A DNA stretch of 49,363 nt. It comes from Eubacterium sp. Lineage in GTDB: Bacteria; Bacillota; Clostridia; Lachnospirales; Lachnospiraceae. Of this stretch, positions 34,872-43,745 are shown one piece after another. A model generated the notes under the pieces. That model made no database searches and was not told where the DNA came from. It was given only the letters and a program-made list of their open reading frames with translations. Made by a program: the position numbers and the translations under genes. The first letter of the stretch is position 1. Every line of letters starts with the position of its first letter. The stretch lies in NCBI GenBank assembly GCA_017430325.1, contig JAFRNE010000017.1:1-49363 (forward strand), written 5' to 3'.

Positions 34872-35771
34872 ATGAGTAAATTTAAAAAATTCAGAAAGCG
34901 GAATGTGGGGTTCCTATTCATCATTCCGTGGTTAATAGGTTTTCTCGTATTCAAATTATATCCGTTCTTATCTTCACTTTATTACAGCTTCACAGACTAC
35001 AATCTCTTTAAGGGTAAATCTGATGGATTTACATTACAGAATTACAAGGACGTATTTAATGTTCCTATAGAGAAGAGAGCTCTGATAACAACATTTAAAT
35101 ATGCTTTCATGACAGTTCCGCTTAAATTAGTATTTGCGCTTTTCATAGCATACATACTTAATTTCAAGTTAAAGGGTGTTAACTTCTATAGAACAGCATA
35201 TTATATCCCATCTATTCTTGGTGGTTCCGTTGCTATCTCAGTACTGTGGAAGGCTCTTTTCAGTGATAACGGACTTATCAGAAATGGTTTCGCGGCAATC
35301 GGAGTTGATGCGCCGCACTTTATGTCAGATCCAAAGTGGGCACTCTTTATGATTTCCCTGCTGCGTGTATGGCAGTTTGGATCGGCCATGGTCGTGTTCC
35401 TGGCGGCACTGAAGGGTGTCCCGACAGAACTTTACGAAGCGGCGGCTATCGACGGCGCCGGCAAGGCAAAGCAGTTCTTCAAGATCACACTTCCGCTTAT
35501 TACACCTGTTATTTTCTACAACCTTGTTACACAGCTTGTACAGGCGTTCCAGGAGTTCAACGGACCTTATATCATTACAAGAGGTGGCCCACTCGGTTCA
35601 ACCACACTTATGTCACTTCTTATTTACAACAATGCGTTTACTTCATATAACATGGGTAAAGCAAGTGCTCAGGCATGGGTACTCTTCGTTATCCTTATGG
35701 TATTTACGGTTATCGCATTTGCAACCCAGAGATATTGGGTATACTATTCAGATGATGAAGGAGGTAAATAA
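34872..35771 (+). CDS. ABC transporter permease (LplB/UgpA type)
   Basis: 299 residues with six membrane segments. The family pattern FLFIIPWLIGFLVFKLYPFLSSLYYSFTDY opens the protein, and the EAA loop is ELYEAAAIDGAGKAKQFFKITLPLI, which contacts an ATPase. Start: ATG 34872 with AGGAGCAGGAG upstream. A longer frame from TTG 34815 would start inside the intercistronic hairpin and is rejected. It acts with the next permease and a lipoprotein; no ATPase is encoded here. Confidence 0.93.
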   Translation: MSKFKKFRKRNVGFLFIIPWLIGFLVFKLYPFLSSLYYSFTDYNLFKGKSDGFTLQNYKDVFNVPIEKRALITTFKYAFMTVPLKLVFALFIAYILNFKLKGVNFYRTAYYIPSILGGSVAISVLWKALFSDNGLIRNGFAAIGVDAPHFMSDPKWALFMISLLRVWQFGSAMVVFLAALKGVPTELYEAAAIDGAGKAKQFFKITLPLITPVIFYNLVTQLVQAFQEFNGPYIITRGGPLGSTTLMSLLIYNNAFTSYNMGKASAQAWVLFVILMVFTVIAFATQRYWVYYSDDEGGK

Positions 35772-35773
35772 AT

Positions 35774-36793
35774 ATGCCAATTGTTAGCATTGATAATGAA
35801 AACAATGAACAGAACAGTGCCGACAAGCCATATAATGCCTCCGATATGAGACGTGTGCCTGTTGGAGCAGCATCCGGTGCGCCTGAGAAGGTTGTTATCA
35901 GAAGGCCTCAGTCTGCGCAGCTTAGAGAATCCTATAAGAGGATTGCCAGAAGAAGAAGGATCAATACCGTTATACGTTATATCGTACTTACGATTGTAGG
36001 TCTGATAATGGTATATCCGCTTATCTGGATGGTAGGTGCAACCTTCAAGGATAATAGTGAGATATTCAAAACTATGAATCCTATCCCTATTAAGACAACG
36101 TTAAACGGTTACAAGAATGCTGTAAAGAGCTACGGTGGAAATATCAACATCTGGAAGGCAATGCTTAACACATATTCTTATGTTATTCCTGAGGTTATCC
36201 TTACAATAATCTCATCAGTACTTACAGCATATGGTTTCGCAAGATTTAAGTTTGTTGGTCATAAGGTGCTTTTCGCTCTTATGATGGCAATGCTCTTCCT
36301 TCCACAGGTTGTACTTAATATTCCTCAGTACCTCCTCTTCAATAAGTTCGGATGGGTTGGATCAAACCTCTACCTTCCACTTATCGTACCGACGGCATTT
36401 GCTACTGAGACGTATTTCATATTCATGCTCATCCAGTTCCTGAGGGGTGTTCCTAAGGAAATGGAAGAAGCGGCAAAGATTGACGGCTGTAACTCAGTGA
36501 AGACTCTTGTCAAGATCATCATTCCTATGATCCTGCCGGCAATCGTATCATGTGCACTGTTTAAGTTTATGTGGTCTTCAAATGACTTCCTTGGACCACT
36601 CCTTTACGTAAATAATCCGGCAAAATATCCGGCAACTATCTTCGTTAAGCTGTCAATGGATAGTGATGCAGGTTTTGATTGGAATCGAGTTCTTGCAACT
36701 TCACTTATTTCGATCATACCGAACATCCTTATATTCTTTGCAGCACAGAATCAGTTCGTTGAAGGTGTTTCTGCAGGTGGTGTAAAGGGTTAA
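35774..36793 (+). CDS. ABC transporter permease (LplC/UgpE type) with long N-terminal tail
   Basis: 339 residues. About 60 hydrophilic residues (rich in Asn, Arg and Ala; no known domain) precede the usual first membrane segment (INTVIRYIVLTIVGLIMVYPLIWM). Six membrane segments follow, with the EAA loop EMEEAAKIDGCNSVKTLVKIIIPM. Family members are usually near 280-300 residues, so the tail is extra. AAGGAGG overlaps the end of the previous gene, and the start lies 2 bases after its stop, so the two are translationally linked. Confidence 0.92.
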   Translation: MPIVSIDNENNEQNSADKPYNASDMRRVPVGAASGAPEKVVIRRPQSAQLRESYKRIARRRRINTVIRYIVLTIVGLIMVYPLIWMVGATFKDNSEIFKTMNPIPIKTTLNGYKNAVKSYGGNINIWKAMLNTYSYVIPEVILTIISSVLTAYGFARFKFVGHKVLFALMMAMLFLPQVVLNIPQYLLFNKFGWVGSNLYLPLIVPTAFATETYFIFMLIQFLRGVPKEMEEAAKIDGCNSVKTLVKIIIPMILPAIVSCALFKFMWSSNDFLGPLLYVNNPAKYPATIFVKLSMDSDAGFDWNRVLATSLISIIPNILIFFAAQNQFVEGVSAGGVKG

Positions 36794-36836
36794 GATTAAC
36801 CTATTGGTTTGAATAATTACTAAATGAGGTGGCAGT

Positions 36837-37529
36837 ATGTTGAGAACAATATTTAGTCCGGACAATCCGGTTTGGAGATTTTTTATCCTTGTTGGAAGAA
36901 TTTGGTGGCTTAATATTTTGTGGCTTGTATGTTCACTCCCTATATTTACTATAGGGGCCTCAACTACTGCCCTCATTTATAGTTGTATGAAGCTTAAGAA
37001 GGATGAGGGTTATCCGACAGAGAACTTCTTCAAATCCTTCAAAGAGAATTTCCGTCAGGGTACACTGCTTGGAATCATCTATATCCTTGCAGGAGCATTG
37101 ATAGGCATAGGCCTTATCTTCTGGAATCACGCAACGATCCCGGGATCAAAGCTTGCATGGGCAGTTGTACTTTGTATAGGTATTCTTTATTTCATATCGA
37201 TATTATATGTATTTGCGATACAATCAAGATTTATAAATCCGATCAAGGATACGATCCGTTACTCTATCCTTATGGCATTCACTAACTTTAAGGAGACTAT
37301 ATTTATAGGGCTTATAGTTATAGGTCTGGTGCTTGCAAATCTGTTTTCTATGATCGTTGTAACCTTTGTAACGGTTAATATTGGCCTGGCCATAGTAATA
37401 TATCTCATGGCTATGCATTACGAAGAAGTATTTAAGAAATATATGCCAGAACCGGAAGTTCAGGAATCTTACCTCGATGTTTTAGAGAGGGAAGTAGAAT
37501 CCGGTAAGAAGAAAAAAAGATACAGATAG
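36837..37529 (+). CDS. YesL-like membrane protein (DUF624)
   Basis: 230 residues with about five membrane segments. The N-terminal pattern WRFFILVGRIWWLNILWLVCSLPIFTIGASTTAL is typical of DUF624/YesL proteins. They are commonly encoded beside oligosaccharide ABC importers and rhamnogalacturonan genes, but their molecular function is not established. The C-terminus is charged (ESGKKKKRYR). GAGGTGG precedes the ATG. Confidence 0.88.
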   Translation: MLRTIFSPDNPVWRFFILVGRIWWLNILWLVCSLPIFTIGASTTALIYSCMKLKKDEGYPTENFFKSFKENFRQGTLLGIIYILAGALIGIGLIFWNHATIPGSKLAWAVVLCIGILYFISILYVFAIQSRFINPIKDTIRYSILMAFTNFKETIFIGLIVIGLVLANLFSMIVVTFVTVNIGLAIVIYLMAMHYEEVFKKYMPEPEVQESYLDVLEREVESGKKKKRYR

Positions 37530-37585
37530 ATATTTATTTGGAAATTGCCACAAACATTTAGTTATAAGTACATTCGGAGAAGAAA

Positions 37586-38425
37586 ATGCAGTTAGGACTA
37601 AGACTCCATGATGCCAGAAAATTACCACTTTCAGAGAGTTTACGTGACGTTAAGGCACAGGGCTTCAGTTGTGTACATCTGGCATTATCTAAGATTGAAG
37701 GTCAGACATCTGATATAGATGCACTGACACCGGGATACGCAATGTATCTCAGACATGAATTTGAAAATGCAGGACTGGATATTGCAGTCCTTGGAAATTA
37801 TCTGAATCTTGCACATCCTGACAAGGATAAGCTGAAAGAGATCCAGAGAAAATATATGGCTCATCTGAGATTTGCTTCACTTCTCGGATGCAGCGTGGTA
37901 GGTACTGAGACCGGCGCGCCAAATCCAACCTACAGCTATGACAAGGAAAGCTGCCATAGCAGAGAAGCGCTGGAGATTTTTATTGAAAATGTTAAACCGG
38001 TTGTTGAATACGCTGAGAAATGCGGCGTTATTCTGGCTATCGAGCCGGTTTACAAGCATATTGTTTATAATCCAGAAAGGGCGAGAGAGGTCCTTGACCG
38101 TATAGCATCGCCTAATCTACAGATTATTTTTGATCCGGTCAATCTGCTTCATCCGGATAATCTTGACAGAAGGGATGAGGTTATCAGCGAGGCGATAGAG
38201 CTGCTGGGGCCGGATATTTCAATTATACACCTTAAGGATTATGTGCTTGAGGGTGGTGAGATGAACTGTCTCGGCTGTGGACTTGGTGAGATGGATTATG
38301 ACAGTATCGTAAAGTTTGCTGTGACAAAGAAACCGTATATCCAGGCTACACTTGAGAATACCAAGCCGGAGAATGCGGTAAGCTGCAGGGAGTATATAGC
38401 AGGACTTGAGAAAAAATACATGTGA
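37586..38425 (+). CDS. Sugar isomerase/epimerase-like TIM-barrel protein
   Basis: 279 residues of the xylose isomerase-like TIM-barrel superfamily. Metal ligands of this family can be matched to Glu in LAIEPVYK (about 155), Asp in QIIFDPVN (about 185), His in IIHLKD (about 213) and Glu in QATLENTKP (about 255). These proteins isomerise or epimerise sugars or sugar acids; the exact substrate is unknown. Its place among pectin genes suggests a uronate or rhamnose-related step. GGAGAAG precedes the start; GH105 follows after 13 bases. Confidence 0.82.
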   Translation: MQLGLRLHDARKLPLSESLRDVKAQGFSCVHLALSKIEGQTSDIDALTPGYAMYLRHEFENAGLDIAVLGNYLNLAHPDKDKLKEIQRKYMAHLRFASLLGCSVVGTETGAPNPTYSYDKESCHSREALEIFIENVKPVVEYAEKCGVILAIEPVYKHIVYNPERAREVLDRIASPNLQIIFDPVNLLHPDNLDRRDEVISEAIELLGPDISIIHLKDYVLEGGEMNCLGCGLGEMDYDSIVKFAVTKKPYIQATLENTKPENAVSCREYIAGLEKKYM

Positions 38426-38438
38426 GGACAGGGCGGAT

Positions 38439-39581
38439 ATGAGTAAAAGTATTGATGAAAAGATAATGACATATTTTGATTTTCTGCTGGAAAACTCAAC
38501 GGCTGAGGCTCCTATGTGGAATATCGAGAAGATCCTTGAGGGTACTCCGAACAAGTGGAATTATATAGATGGCTGTATGATCATAGCAGTACTGGCTCTG
38601 TATGAGATCACCGGAGATGAAAAGTATTTTAAGTTTGCAAAGGATTTCGTGGACTTTTTCGTAGAAGAAGACGGAAATATCAAGACCTATAGGGTAGAAG
38701 AATATAATCTGGACAATGTGAATCCGGCAAGGAATCTCTTCTATTTCTACGAGAAGACCGGAGATGAGAAGTATAAGAAAGCAATAGAACTTGTAAGAAG
38801 CCAGCTTGAAAACATGCCGCGTACCAATGAGGGCAATTTCTGGCATAAGAAGATCTATCCATATCAGGTATGGCTTGACGGACTCTTTATGGCGCAGCCA
38901 TTTTACATGATGTATGAGACAAAATTCAACCGTATGGAGAAGTGTCTCGACAGTATTCATCAGTTTGAAAATGTTGTAAGACTCATGAAGGATCCTGAGA
39001 CCGGACTGTATTATCATGGCTACGATGAGAGCAGAGATATGTACTGGGCAAATAAGGAAACCGGATGCAGTCAGAATTTCTGGCTCCGTGCTATCGGATG
39101 GTTCGCTGTTGCACTTGTTGATACAGCTGAAAGCACAGATGAGAGACTGTATTATGAATTCCAATATCTCCAGAATATCCTGAAAGACTTGATCGATGCT
39201 CTGGAAAAATACCAGGATGAAAGCGGAATGTTCTGGCAGGTTGTTGATAAGCCGGGTGTTCCGGGCAATTACCTTGAAACCTCAGGAACAGCCCTTGTGG
39301 CATATGCCATCCTTAAGGGCGTGAGACTTGGATATCTTCCGAAGAAATACGAGAAGATCGGACTGGACGCTTTTTATGGTATAGTTGATAAATATCTTGT
39401 TATAGATGATGACGGAAAGCTTGGACTTGGTGGTATCTGCCTTGTTGCAGGCCTTGGCGGTCCGGCTAAGAGAGACGGATCTCTGGAATATTATTTCAGT
39501 GAGCCGGTTGTGAAGAATGAGGCCAAAGGCGTAGCGCCGTTCCTGCTCGCATATACAGAGATCTTAAGGAGAAGAGACTGA
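38439..39581 (+). CDS. GH105 unsaturated rhamnogalacturonyl/galacturonyl hydrolase (YteR-like)
   Basis: 380 residues of the six-hairpin (alpha/alpha)6 barrel. GH105 enzymes hydrate the double bond of the non-reducing unsaturated uronate left by pectin lyases, releasing a 4-deoxy-5-keto-uronate, which is the substrate of KduI. The catalytic Asp fits YQVWLDGLFMAQPF (about residue 151). Further family sequence is WNYIDGCM, NFWLRAIGWFAVALVD and LGGICLVAGLGG. No signal peptide: cytoplasmic. ATG 38439 is chosen, with AGGACAGGGCGG upstream; a TTG at 38406 overlaps the previous gene and has no ribosome site. Confidence 0.93.
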   Translation: MSKSIDEKIMTYFDFLLENSTAEAPMWNIEKILEGTPNKWNYIDGCMIIAVLALYEITGDEKYFKFAKDFVDFFVEEDGNIKTYRVEEYNLDNVNPARNLFYFYEKTGDEKYKKAIELVRSQLENMPRTNEGNFWHKKIYPYQVWLDGLFMAQPFYMMYETKFNRMEKCLDSIHQFENVVRLMKDPETGLYYHGYDESRDMYWANKETGCSQNFWLRAIGWFAVALVDTAESTDERLYYEFQYLQNILKDLIDALEKYQDESGMFWQVVDKPGVPGNYLETSGTALVAYAILKGVRLGYLPKKYEKIGLDAFYGIVDKYLVIDDDGKLGLGGICLVAGLGGPAKRDGSLEYYFSEPVVKNEAKGVAPFLLAYTEILRRRD

Positions 39582-39583
39582 AC

Positions 39584-41161
39584 ATGAAGATACGGGTTGC
39601 AGGTCTGTTTAACAGGAGCATAACCATTGAACTGGATAATAATAAGCCTTACAGCATGGATAAGCCTTGCACTTACTACCTGAACGGTAATAAGGTCAAG
39701 GAGTCTGATCGTAATGTAAATACTATAGATGGGCTGACACCGGATATGGATTACATGCTTAAGGTCTGTGGTGAGGATTTCTGTGAGGAAATATCCTTCC
39801 ACACAAAGAAGGAGCTATGTTGTATAGATGTTCGCAGCATCGGTGCAAAGGGCGACGGTGTCAGTAATGATACAGCATTTCTTCAGGCGGCTATCGGTGC
39901 CTGCCCTGAAGGAGGAACTGTTCATATAACAGAGGGAACATATCTTTCGGGACCACTTTTCCTGAAGAGTAATATCACGATCTGGCTCGACGAGGATGCA
40001 GTACTCCTTGGTGATCCGGATAGAAATCATTATCCGGTGCTTCCGGGTATGGTCAAAGAGGAATACGGCTTCTCGAAGGAGATCAGTCTTGCTTCGTGGG
40101 AGGGAAATCCTATCAGCACCTTTGCGTCCCTTATCACGGGTATCGGCGTATCGAATGTTGATTTCATAGGAAGAGGCATCATTGATGGAAATGCAGCTGC
40201 TTCAGACTGGTGGGATAACGTATCGAAGAAAAGAGGCGCGTGGAGACCTAAGACTGTATTTTTGAATAGCTGCAGTAATATAAGATTTCAGGGTGTTACG
40301 ATAAAGAATTCTCCTTCATGGACAGTTCATCCTTATTATTCGGATAAGGTTTCGTTCTATGATATGGATATTACAAATCCTGATAATTCGCCAAATACAG
40401 ACGGTTTTGATCCGGAAAGCTGCACAGATGTGGAGATAATCGGTGTCAGAATATCTGTCGGTGACGACTGCATCGCCATTAAGAGTGGCAAGATGTATAT
40501 GGGCATAAATCATAATAAGCCGGCGGATAATATTGTGATAAGAAACTGCAGACTGGAGCACGGACATGGTTCGGTGACGGTGGGCAGTGAGGTGGCGAGC
40601 GGCGTTTCCCGCATAAATATCAGCAGATGTCTTTTCGTTGAAACTGACAGAGGGCTCAGGATCAAAACAAGACGCGGCAGAGGCGAGAGGAGCGTGATAG
40701 ATGACGTTAACCTCAGCGACATCCGTATGGAGAATGTAAGGATGCCTTTCACCGTGAATATGTTTTATTTCTGTGATCCTGATGGACATACGAGCTACGT
40801 TCAGGATCAGGAGCCAAGACCTGTTGACGAGAGAACTCCAAGGATAGGCAGGATATCGGTAAAAAATATCACCTGCACGGGAGTAAATGCATCGCTTGTA
40901 TGCGCTTATGGACTTCCGGAGAGGCCGATCGAAGAGCTGATATTTGAAAATATAGATGCAGAGTTCTTGCCGGAGGCAGAGAGAAAGGCTGAATGCCCTA
41001 TCATGATGGACGGTTTCGAGAAGATGAACGGTAGATCCATTTATCTGAGAAATGCCGGAAAGATAACGATAAATAATGTTAATATAAAGGGTGCAGCGAA
41101 TAATGCACTTGAGCTTATAAATGTTGCGGATGAGAATATAAAGGGACTTTCATATGCATAA
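39584..41161 (+). CDS. GH28 polygalacturonase with N-terminal beta-sandwich domain, cytoplasmic
   Basis: 525 residues. About 1-80 look like a fibronectin III-type beta-sandwich. The beta-helix domain begins at IDVRSIGAKGDGVSNDTAFLQAAI. All four GH28 motifs are intact: NTDGFDPES (about 270), GDDCIAIKSG (about 292), GHGSVTVGSE (about 326) and RIKTRRGRG (about 359). No signal peptide, so it acts on imported galacturonides; exo-action is likely but not proven. The start is 2 bases after the GH105 stop, with AAGGAG upstream, and the end overlaps the kinase gene by 8 bases. Confidence 0.94.
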   Translation: MKIRVAGLFNRSITIELDNNKPYSMDKPCTYYLNGNKVKESDRNVNTIDGLTPDMDYMLKVCGEDFCEEISFHTKKELCCIDVRSIGAKGDGVSNDTAFLQAAIGACPEGGTVHITEGTYLSGPLFLKSNITIWLDEDAVLLGDPDRNHYPVLPGMVKEEYGFSKEISLASWEGNPISTFASLITGIGVSNVDFIGRGIIDGNAAASDWWDNVSKKRGAWRPKTVFLNSCSNIRFQGVTIKNSPSWTVHPYYSDKVSFYDMDITNPDNSPNTDGFDPESCTDVEIIGVRISVGDDCIAIKSGKMYMGINHNKPADNIVIRNCRLEHGHGSVTVGSEVASGVSRINISRCLFVETDRGLRIKTRRGRGERSVIDDVNLSDIRMENVRMPFTVNMFYFCDPDGHTSYVQDQEPRPVDERTPRIGRISVKNITCTGVNASLVCAYGLPERPIEELIFENIDAEFLPEAERKAECPIMMDGFEKMNGRSIYLRNAGKITINNVNIKGAANNALELINVADENIKGLSYA

Positions 41162-42170
41162 GTTTGATCTGATAACACTCGGAGAGATAATGCTCCGTTT
41201 ATCACCACCGGGCTATGAGAGAATGTCGCGTGGTGAAATATTTGATAAGAGAGCCGGAGGCTCAGAATTAAATGTGGCTGCAGGAGCTGCTCTCCTGGGG
41301 CTTAGAACGGGTGTGATCTCAAAGCTTCCGCAGAATGACCTCGGGACCTTTATCAAAAACCGTATCAGATTTGAGGGTGTATCTGACGACTATCTGATAT
41401 ATGACGATACGGAAGATGCAAGACTTGGAATATACTACTATGAGTATGGCGCAGCACCGAGAAAGCCGTCGATCATTTATGACAGAAAGAATTCTTCTTT
41501 TACGAAGATAGACCTTTCGGAGATCCCTGAGGAGATATATTCTTCAACCAGAATGTTCCACACCAGTGGAATAACGCTGGCTCTCTGTGAGAAGTCAAGA
41601 GAGGTTGCTCTCAGCCTTATCAAGAGGTTTAAGGAAGCCGGCGCGCTTATTTCCTTTGATGTAAACTACCGTGCAAACCTCTGGACTGAGGAAGAGGCCA
41701 GAGAGACCATCGAGAAGATACTTCCTTACATTGATGTCCTCTTTGTTTCTGAAGAAACAAGCCGCAGGATGATGCAGCGGGAGGGCGAACTTGAGGATAT
41801 TATGAAGGGTTATGTTTCGGACTACAATGTCAAACTGGTATGCACTACCAGAAGAACAGTTAAAAGTCCGAAGAAGCATGACTTCACATCAATAATCTAC
41901 AGCGCTGATACTGACAAGTTCTACACCGAAAAACCATATACCGATATCGACGTTATCGACAGGATCGGTTCGGGTGATGCCTATGTTTCAGGCGTGCTGT
42001 ATGGTTATCTGAAATACGATGATCCATTCGCGGCACTTCAGTATGGTAATGCTACTTCAAGCGTTAAAAATACAATTCCGGGAGATCTGCCGGCAAGTGA
42101 CCGCAAAGAGATAGATGGCATAATCAGTAATCATAATGCGGTCGGAGCTGTCAGCGAGCTTAACAGGTAA
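41154..42170 (+). CDS. kdgK: PfkB-family sugar kinase, probable KDG kinase (second copy)
   Basis: 338 residues. The N-terminus LITLGEIMLRLSPPGYERM and substrate-side AGGSELNVAAGAALLG are classical for KDG kinases, and DRIGSGDAYVSGVLYG (about residue 270, catalytic Asp) is the PfkB signature. It would make KDPG from KDG. It differs from the kinase at 18620 in length and in the substrate-loop sequence (GGSELNVAAG against GGGEYNVIRG), so the two may differ in substrate. It overlaps the GH28 gene by 8 bases and ends the operon. Confidence 0.85.
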   Translation: MHKFDLITLGEIMLRLSPPGYERMSRGEIFDKRAGGSELNVAAGAALLGLRTGVISKLPQNDLGTFIKNRIRFEGVSDDYLIYDDTEDARLGIYYYEYGAAPRKPSIIYDRKNSSFTKIDLSEIPEEIYSSTRMFHTSGITLALCEKSREVALSLIKRFKEAGALISFDVNYRANLWTEEEARETIEKILPYIDVLFVSEETSRRMMQREGELEDIMKGYVSDYNVKLVCTTRRTVKSPKKHDFTSIIYSADTDKFYTEKPYTDIDVIDRIGSGDAYVSGVLYGYLKYDDPFAALQYGNATSSVKNTIPGDLPASDRKEIDGIISNHNAVGAVSELNR

Positions 42171-42206
42171 TCATGTAAGTAGATTTTATAAAAATATCAT
42201 GAGCAA

Positions 42207-42243
42207 AAAAATAGGGCTGAGCAATCTGCTTAGTCCTATTTTT
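42207..42243. terminator. Bidirectional terminator at the end of the ABC/pectin operon
   Basis: Bases 42207-42223 pair with 42227-42243 over 17 positions (two G-U) around the loop ATC. An A-run starts the stem and TTTTT ends it. It serves the operon on the plus strand and the lipoprotein gene on the minus strand. Confidence 0.88.
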
Positions 42244-42262
42244 ATAGACACTTTCTCGGTTG

Positions 42263-42946
42263 TTACAGGTCTTCGTCAGCTCCTGTATCATCATCCGTGT
42301 CAACATTCGGATCAGCGCTGTCGTTGTCTGTATCGTCGTCTACATCGTCGGCGTCGTCCGGATCATCGTCATCATCTTCAGTTTCACCCATGTTTTGAAT
42401 CTGGAGGCATGCATTTCTGAGAGGCTCGGTGTTTTCAAGTTCGTATTCTACATTATTTTCATGAACGTAGATGAAGAGGTCGAATGCAAATAGAACCTCC
42501 CGTCCGTCTTTCATGATGAATACGATATCGTTATTGGCATCACATATATACACCATCTCATCAGGGTTTGTGATCACATTCTTGATCTTTACAACTCTTA
42601 AAGCTTCGATAAGGTCCTTTATCAGAGCCTGATCTTTTGTGGAAAAAGTATCATAGCCGTCCTCGCCGCCTCGTCCGAAGATGACCTCGGCAGGGATCTC
42701 TTTTCCATCAATTATATCAACAAAAAGAGCATCGGTCAGAACGGTCTGAATATCGTAATTTGTTTTGGTATCCTGTGTCGTGCTGGCTTCTGTTGTACTA
42801 GGAAGATTGATGGTTGTATCGATGCCGCTTTCCTGTGTGTTGTCATTGGTTGTATTGTTTGTTTTATCGCTGCTATTATCTTTATTTCCGCAGGCTGTCA
42901 AAGCCAGGAGCATAGCTGCTGCAAATATAAGTTTGATCTTCTTCAT
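42263..42946 (-). CDS. Hypothetical lipoprotein with aspartate-rich C-terminal tail
   Basis: 227 residues. The lipoprotein signal has lipobox LTAC (Cys about 19), then an Asn/Thr/Ser linker. A compact domain (about 65-180) contains DALFVDIIDGKEIPAEV and EMVYICDANNDIVFIMKDG. The last 45 residues or so are almost all Asp, Glu and Asn and could bind cations; this is inference. I do not recognise a family. GAGGTGAC precedes the ATG. It is convergent with the pectin operon, and no functional link is visible. Confidence 0.7.
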   Translation of the reverse strand: MKKIKLIFAAAMLLALTACGNKDNSSDKTNNTTNDNTQESGIDTTINLPSTTEASTTQDTKTNYDIQTVLTDALFVDIIDGKEIPAEVIFGRGGEDGYDTFSTKDQALIKDLIEALRVVKIKNVITNPDEMVYICDANNDIVFIMKDGREVLFAFDLFIYVHENNVEYELENTEPLRNACLQIQNMGETEDDDDDPDDADDVDDDTDNDSADPNVDTDDDTGADEDL

Positions 42947-43146
42947 AGTATGTCACCTCTTTCTTAAAAGTTTATAAATTATATACGGATGGGAGAGGGG
43001 ATTTTATGGGGTGGGATAAGGATAATTTGCTGCGCCCGTGGCTTTGTTGCGCTTTTGTTGCCTCTTCTTAAGTATAATTGATTTGTTATGGTTAATATAA
43101 TGAAATAACTATGCATAAACATTTCTATATATGGGGAGAACAAAAA

Positions 43147-43380
43147 ATGAAGGACGCCGAAGAGAAGAAAGATATAGTTAATGAGGGGAAAAAACCGACA
43201 GGCAAAAAGGCTGAAAAGCTGCATAGACTGCAGGCTTTATTGAAGAAGGATCTGGATCATGAGAAAAGTGTAAAAGAGTCTGTCAGCGATGTGGGAACGT
43301 ATTCTAAATGGAGCTATAAAGATCTGGTGGAGAGGCATGACAATCTTGTCAATGAGGTAAGACCGCATATGACAAGATGA
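43147..43380 (+). CDS. Small charged hypothetical protein
   Basis: 77 residues, rich in Lys and Glu, probably helical or coiled-coil (KKAEKLHRLQALLKKDLDHEK). ATG 43147 is preferred because GGGGAG lies 8 bases upstream; an ATG at 43111 has none. The stop overlaps the next start (ATGA), so the two are translationally coupled. No family is recognised. Confidence 0.55.
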   Translation: MKDAEEKKDIVNEGKKPTGKKAEKLHRLQALLKKDLDHEKSVKESVSDVGTYSKWSYKDLVERHDNLVNEVRPHMTR

Positions 43381-43583
43381 AAAGGTTAAAGAGCAGTTTC
43401 ACCGGTTCCGTTGTGGACGGTGATAAGACACCTTACGAGCAGAACGGTTTCAGAGTAAAGCTTATCGGTGGTATTGATGACACAGGCTATGGCAGGATCA
43501 CGCAGCTGGCAGGAGCAGATCAGCCGAACCTTAATCAGACCAATCCACAGAACGATATAAATAATCCGAAGCTTTCGGTATAA
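43377..43583 (+). CDS. Small hypothetical protein, coupled to the preceding gene
   Basis: 68 residues beginning MKRLKSSFTGSVVDGDKTPYEQNGF. The middle (FRVKLIGGIDDTGYGRITQLAG) looks like a folded segment; the end is Asn/Pro-rich. It starts within the stop of the previous gene (ATGA). The last codons (NNPKLSV) are the first copy of a DNA repeat that continues downstream in non-coding form, so the reading frame may have been shortened by repeat changes. No family is recognised. Confidence 0.45.
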   Translation: MKRLKSSFTGSVVDGDKTPYEQNGFRVKLIGGIDDTGYGRITQLAGADQPNLNQTNPQNDINNPKLSV

Positions 43584-43690
43584 TTACAAAAAATAGTCCG
43601 AAGTTTTCAGTGTGATTGCAGTATAATATAAACAGTCCGAAGCTTTCAGTATAATTACAAAAATACAGTCCGAGGCTTTCGGACAATATA
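43565..43690 (+). repeat. Degenerate direct repeats (four copies of a TCCGAAGCTTTC-type unit)
   Basis: Copies start at 43565, 43597, 43636 and 43669, each built on TCCGAAGCTTTCAGTATAAT with changes. Copy 1 is the coding end of the gene at 43377; copies 2-4 are non-coding. The core is self-complementary (CCGAA-GCT-TTCGG), so each copy can fold into a small hairpin. Irregular spacing of 32-39 bases and sequence drift argue against CRISPR. Confidence 0.7.
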
Positions 43691-43693
43691 ACA

Positions 43694-43715
43694 ACCCCTG
43701 TTTAGGGGATTTTAG
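43694..43715 (+). terminator. Weak terminator-like hairpin
   Basis: ACCCC-TGTTTA-GGGG followed by ATTTTAG, in the gap before the acyltransferase gene. The stem is only 4-5 bp. Confidence 0.3.
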
Positions 43716-43745
43716 AGTATCAATAATAAAAGGGCGGGTTCGATA

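Noticed and set aside
38496..39164. Antisense open frame (222 codons) opposite the GH105 gene
   Set aside because: A shadow of a clear family member; no ribosome site or conserved motifs.
43565..43690. Regularly spaced repeats suggestive of a CRISPR array
   Set aside because: Spacing varies (32-39), copies drift, the intervening sequence is itself repeated, and no cas genes are present.
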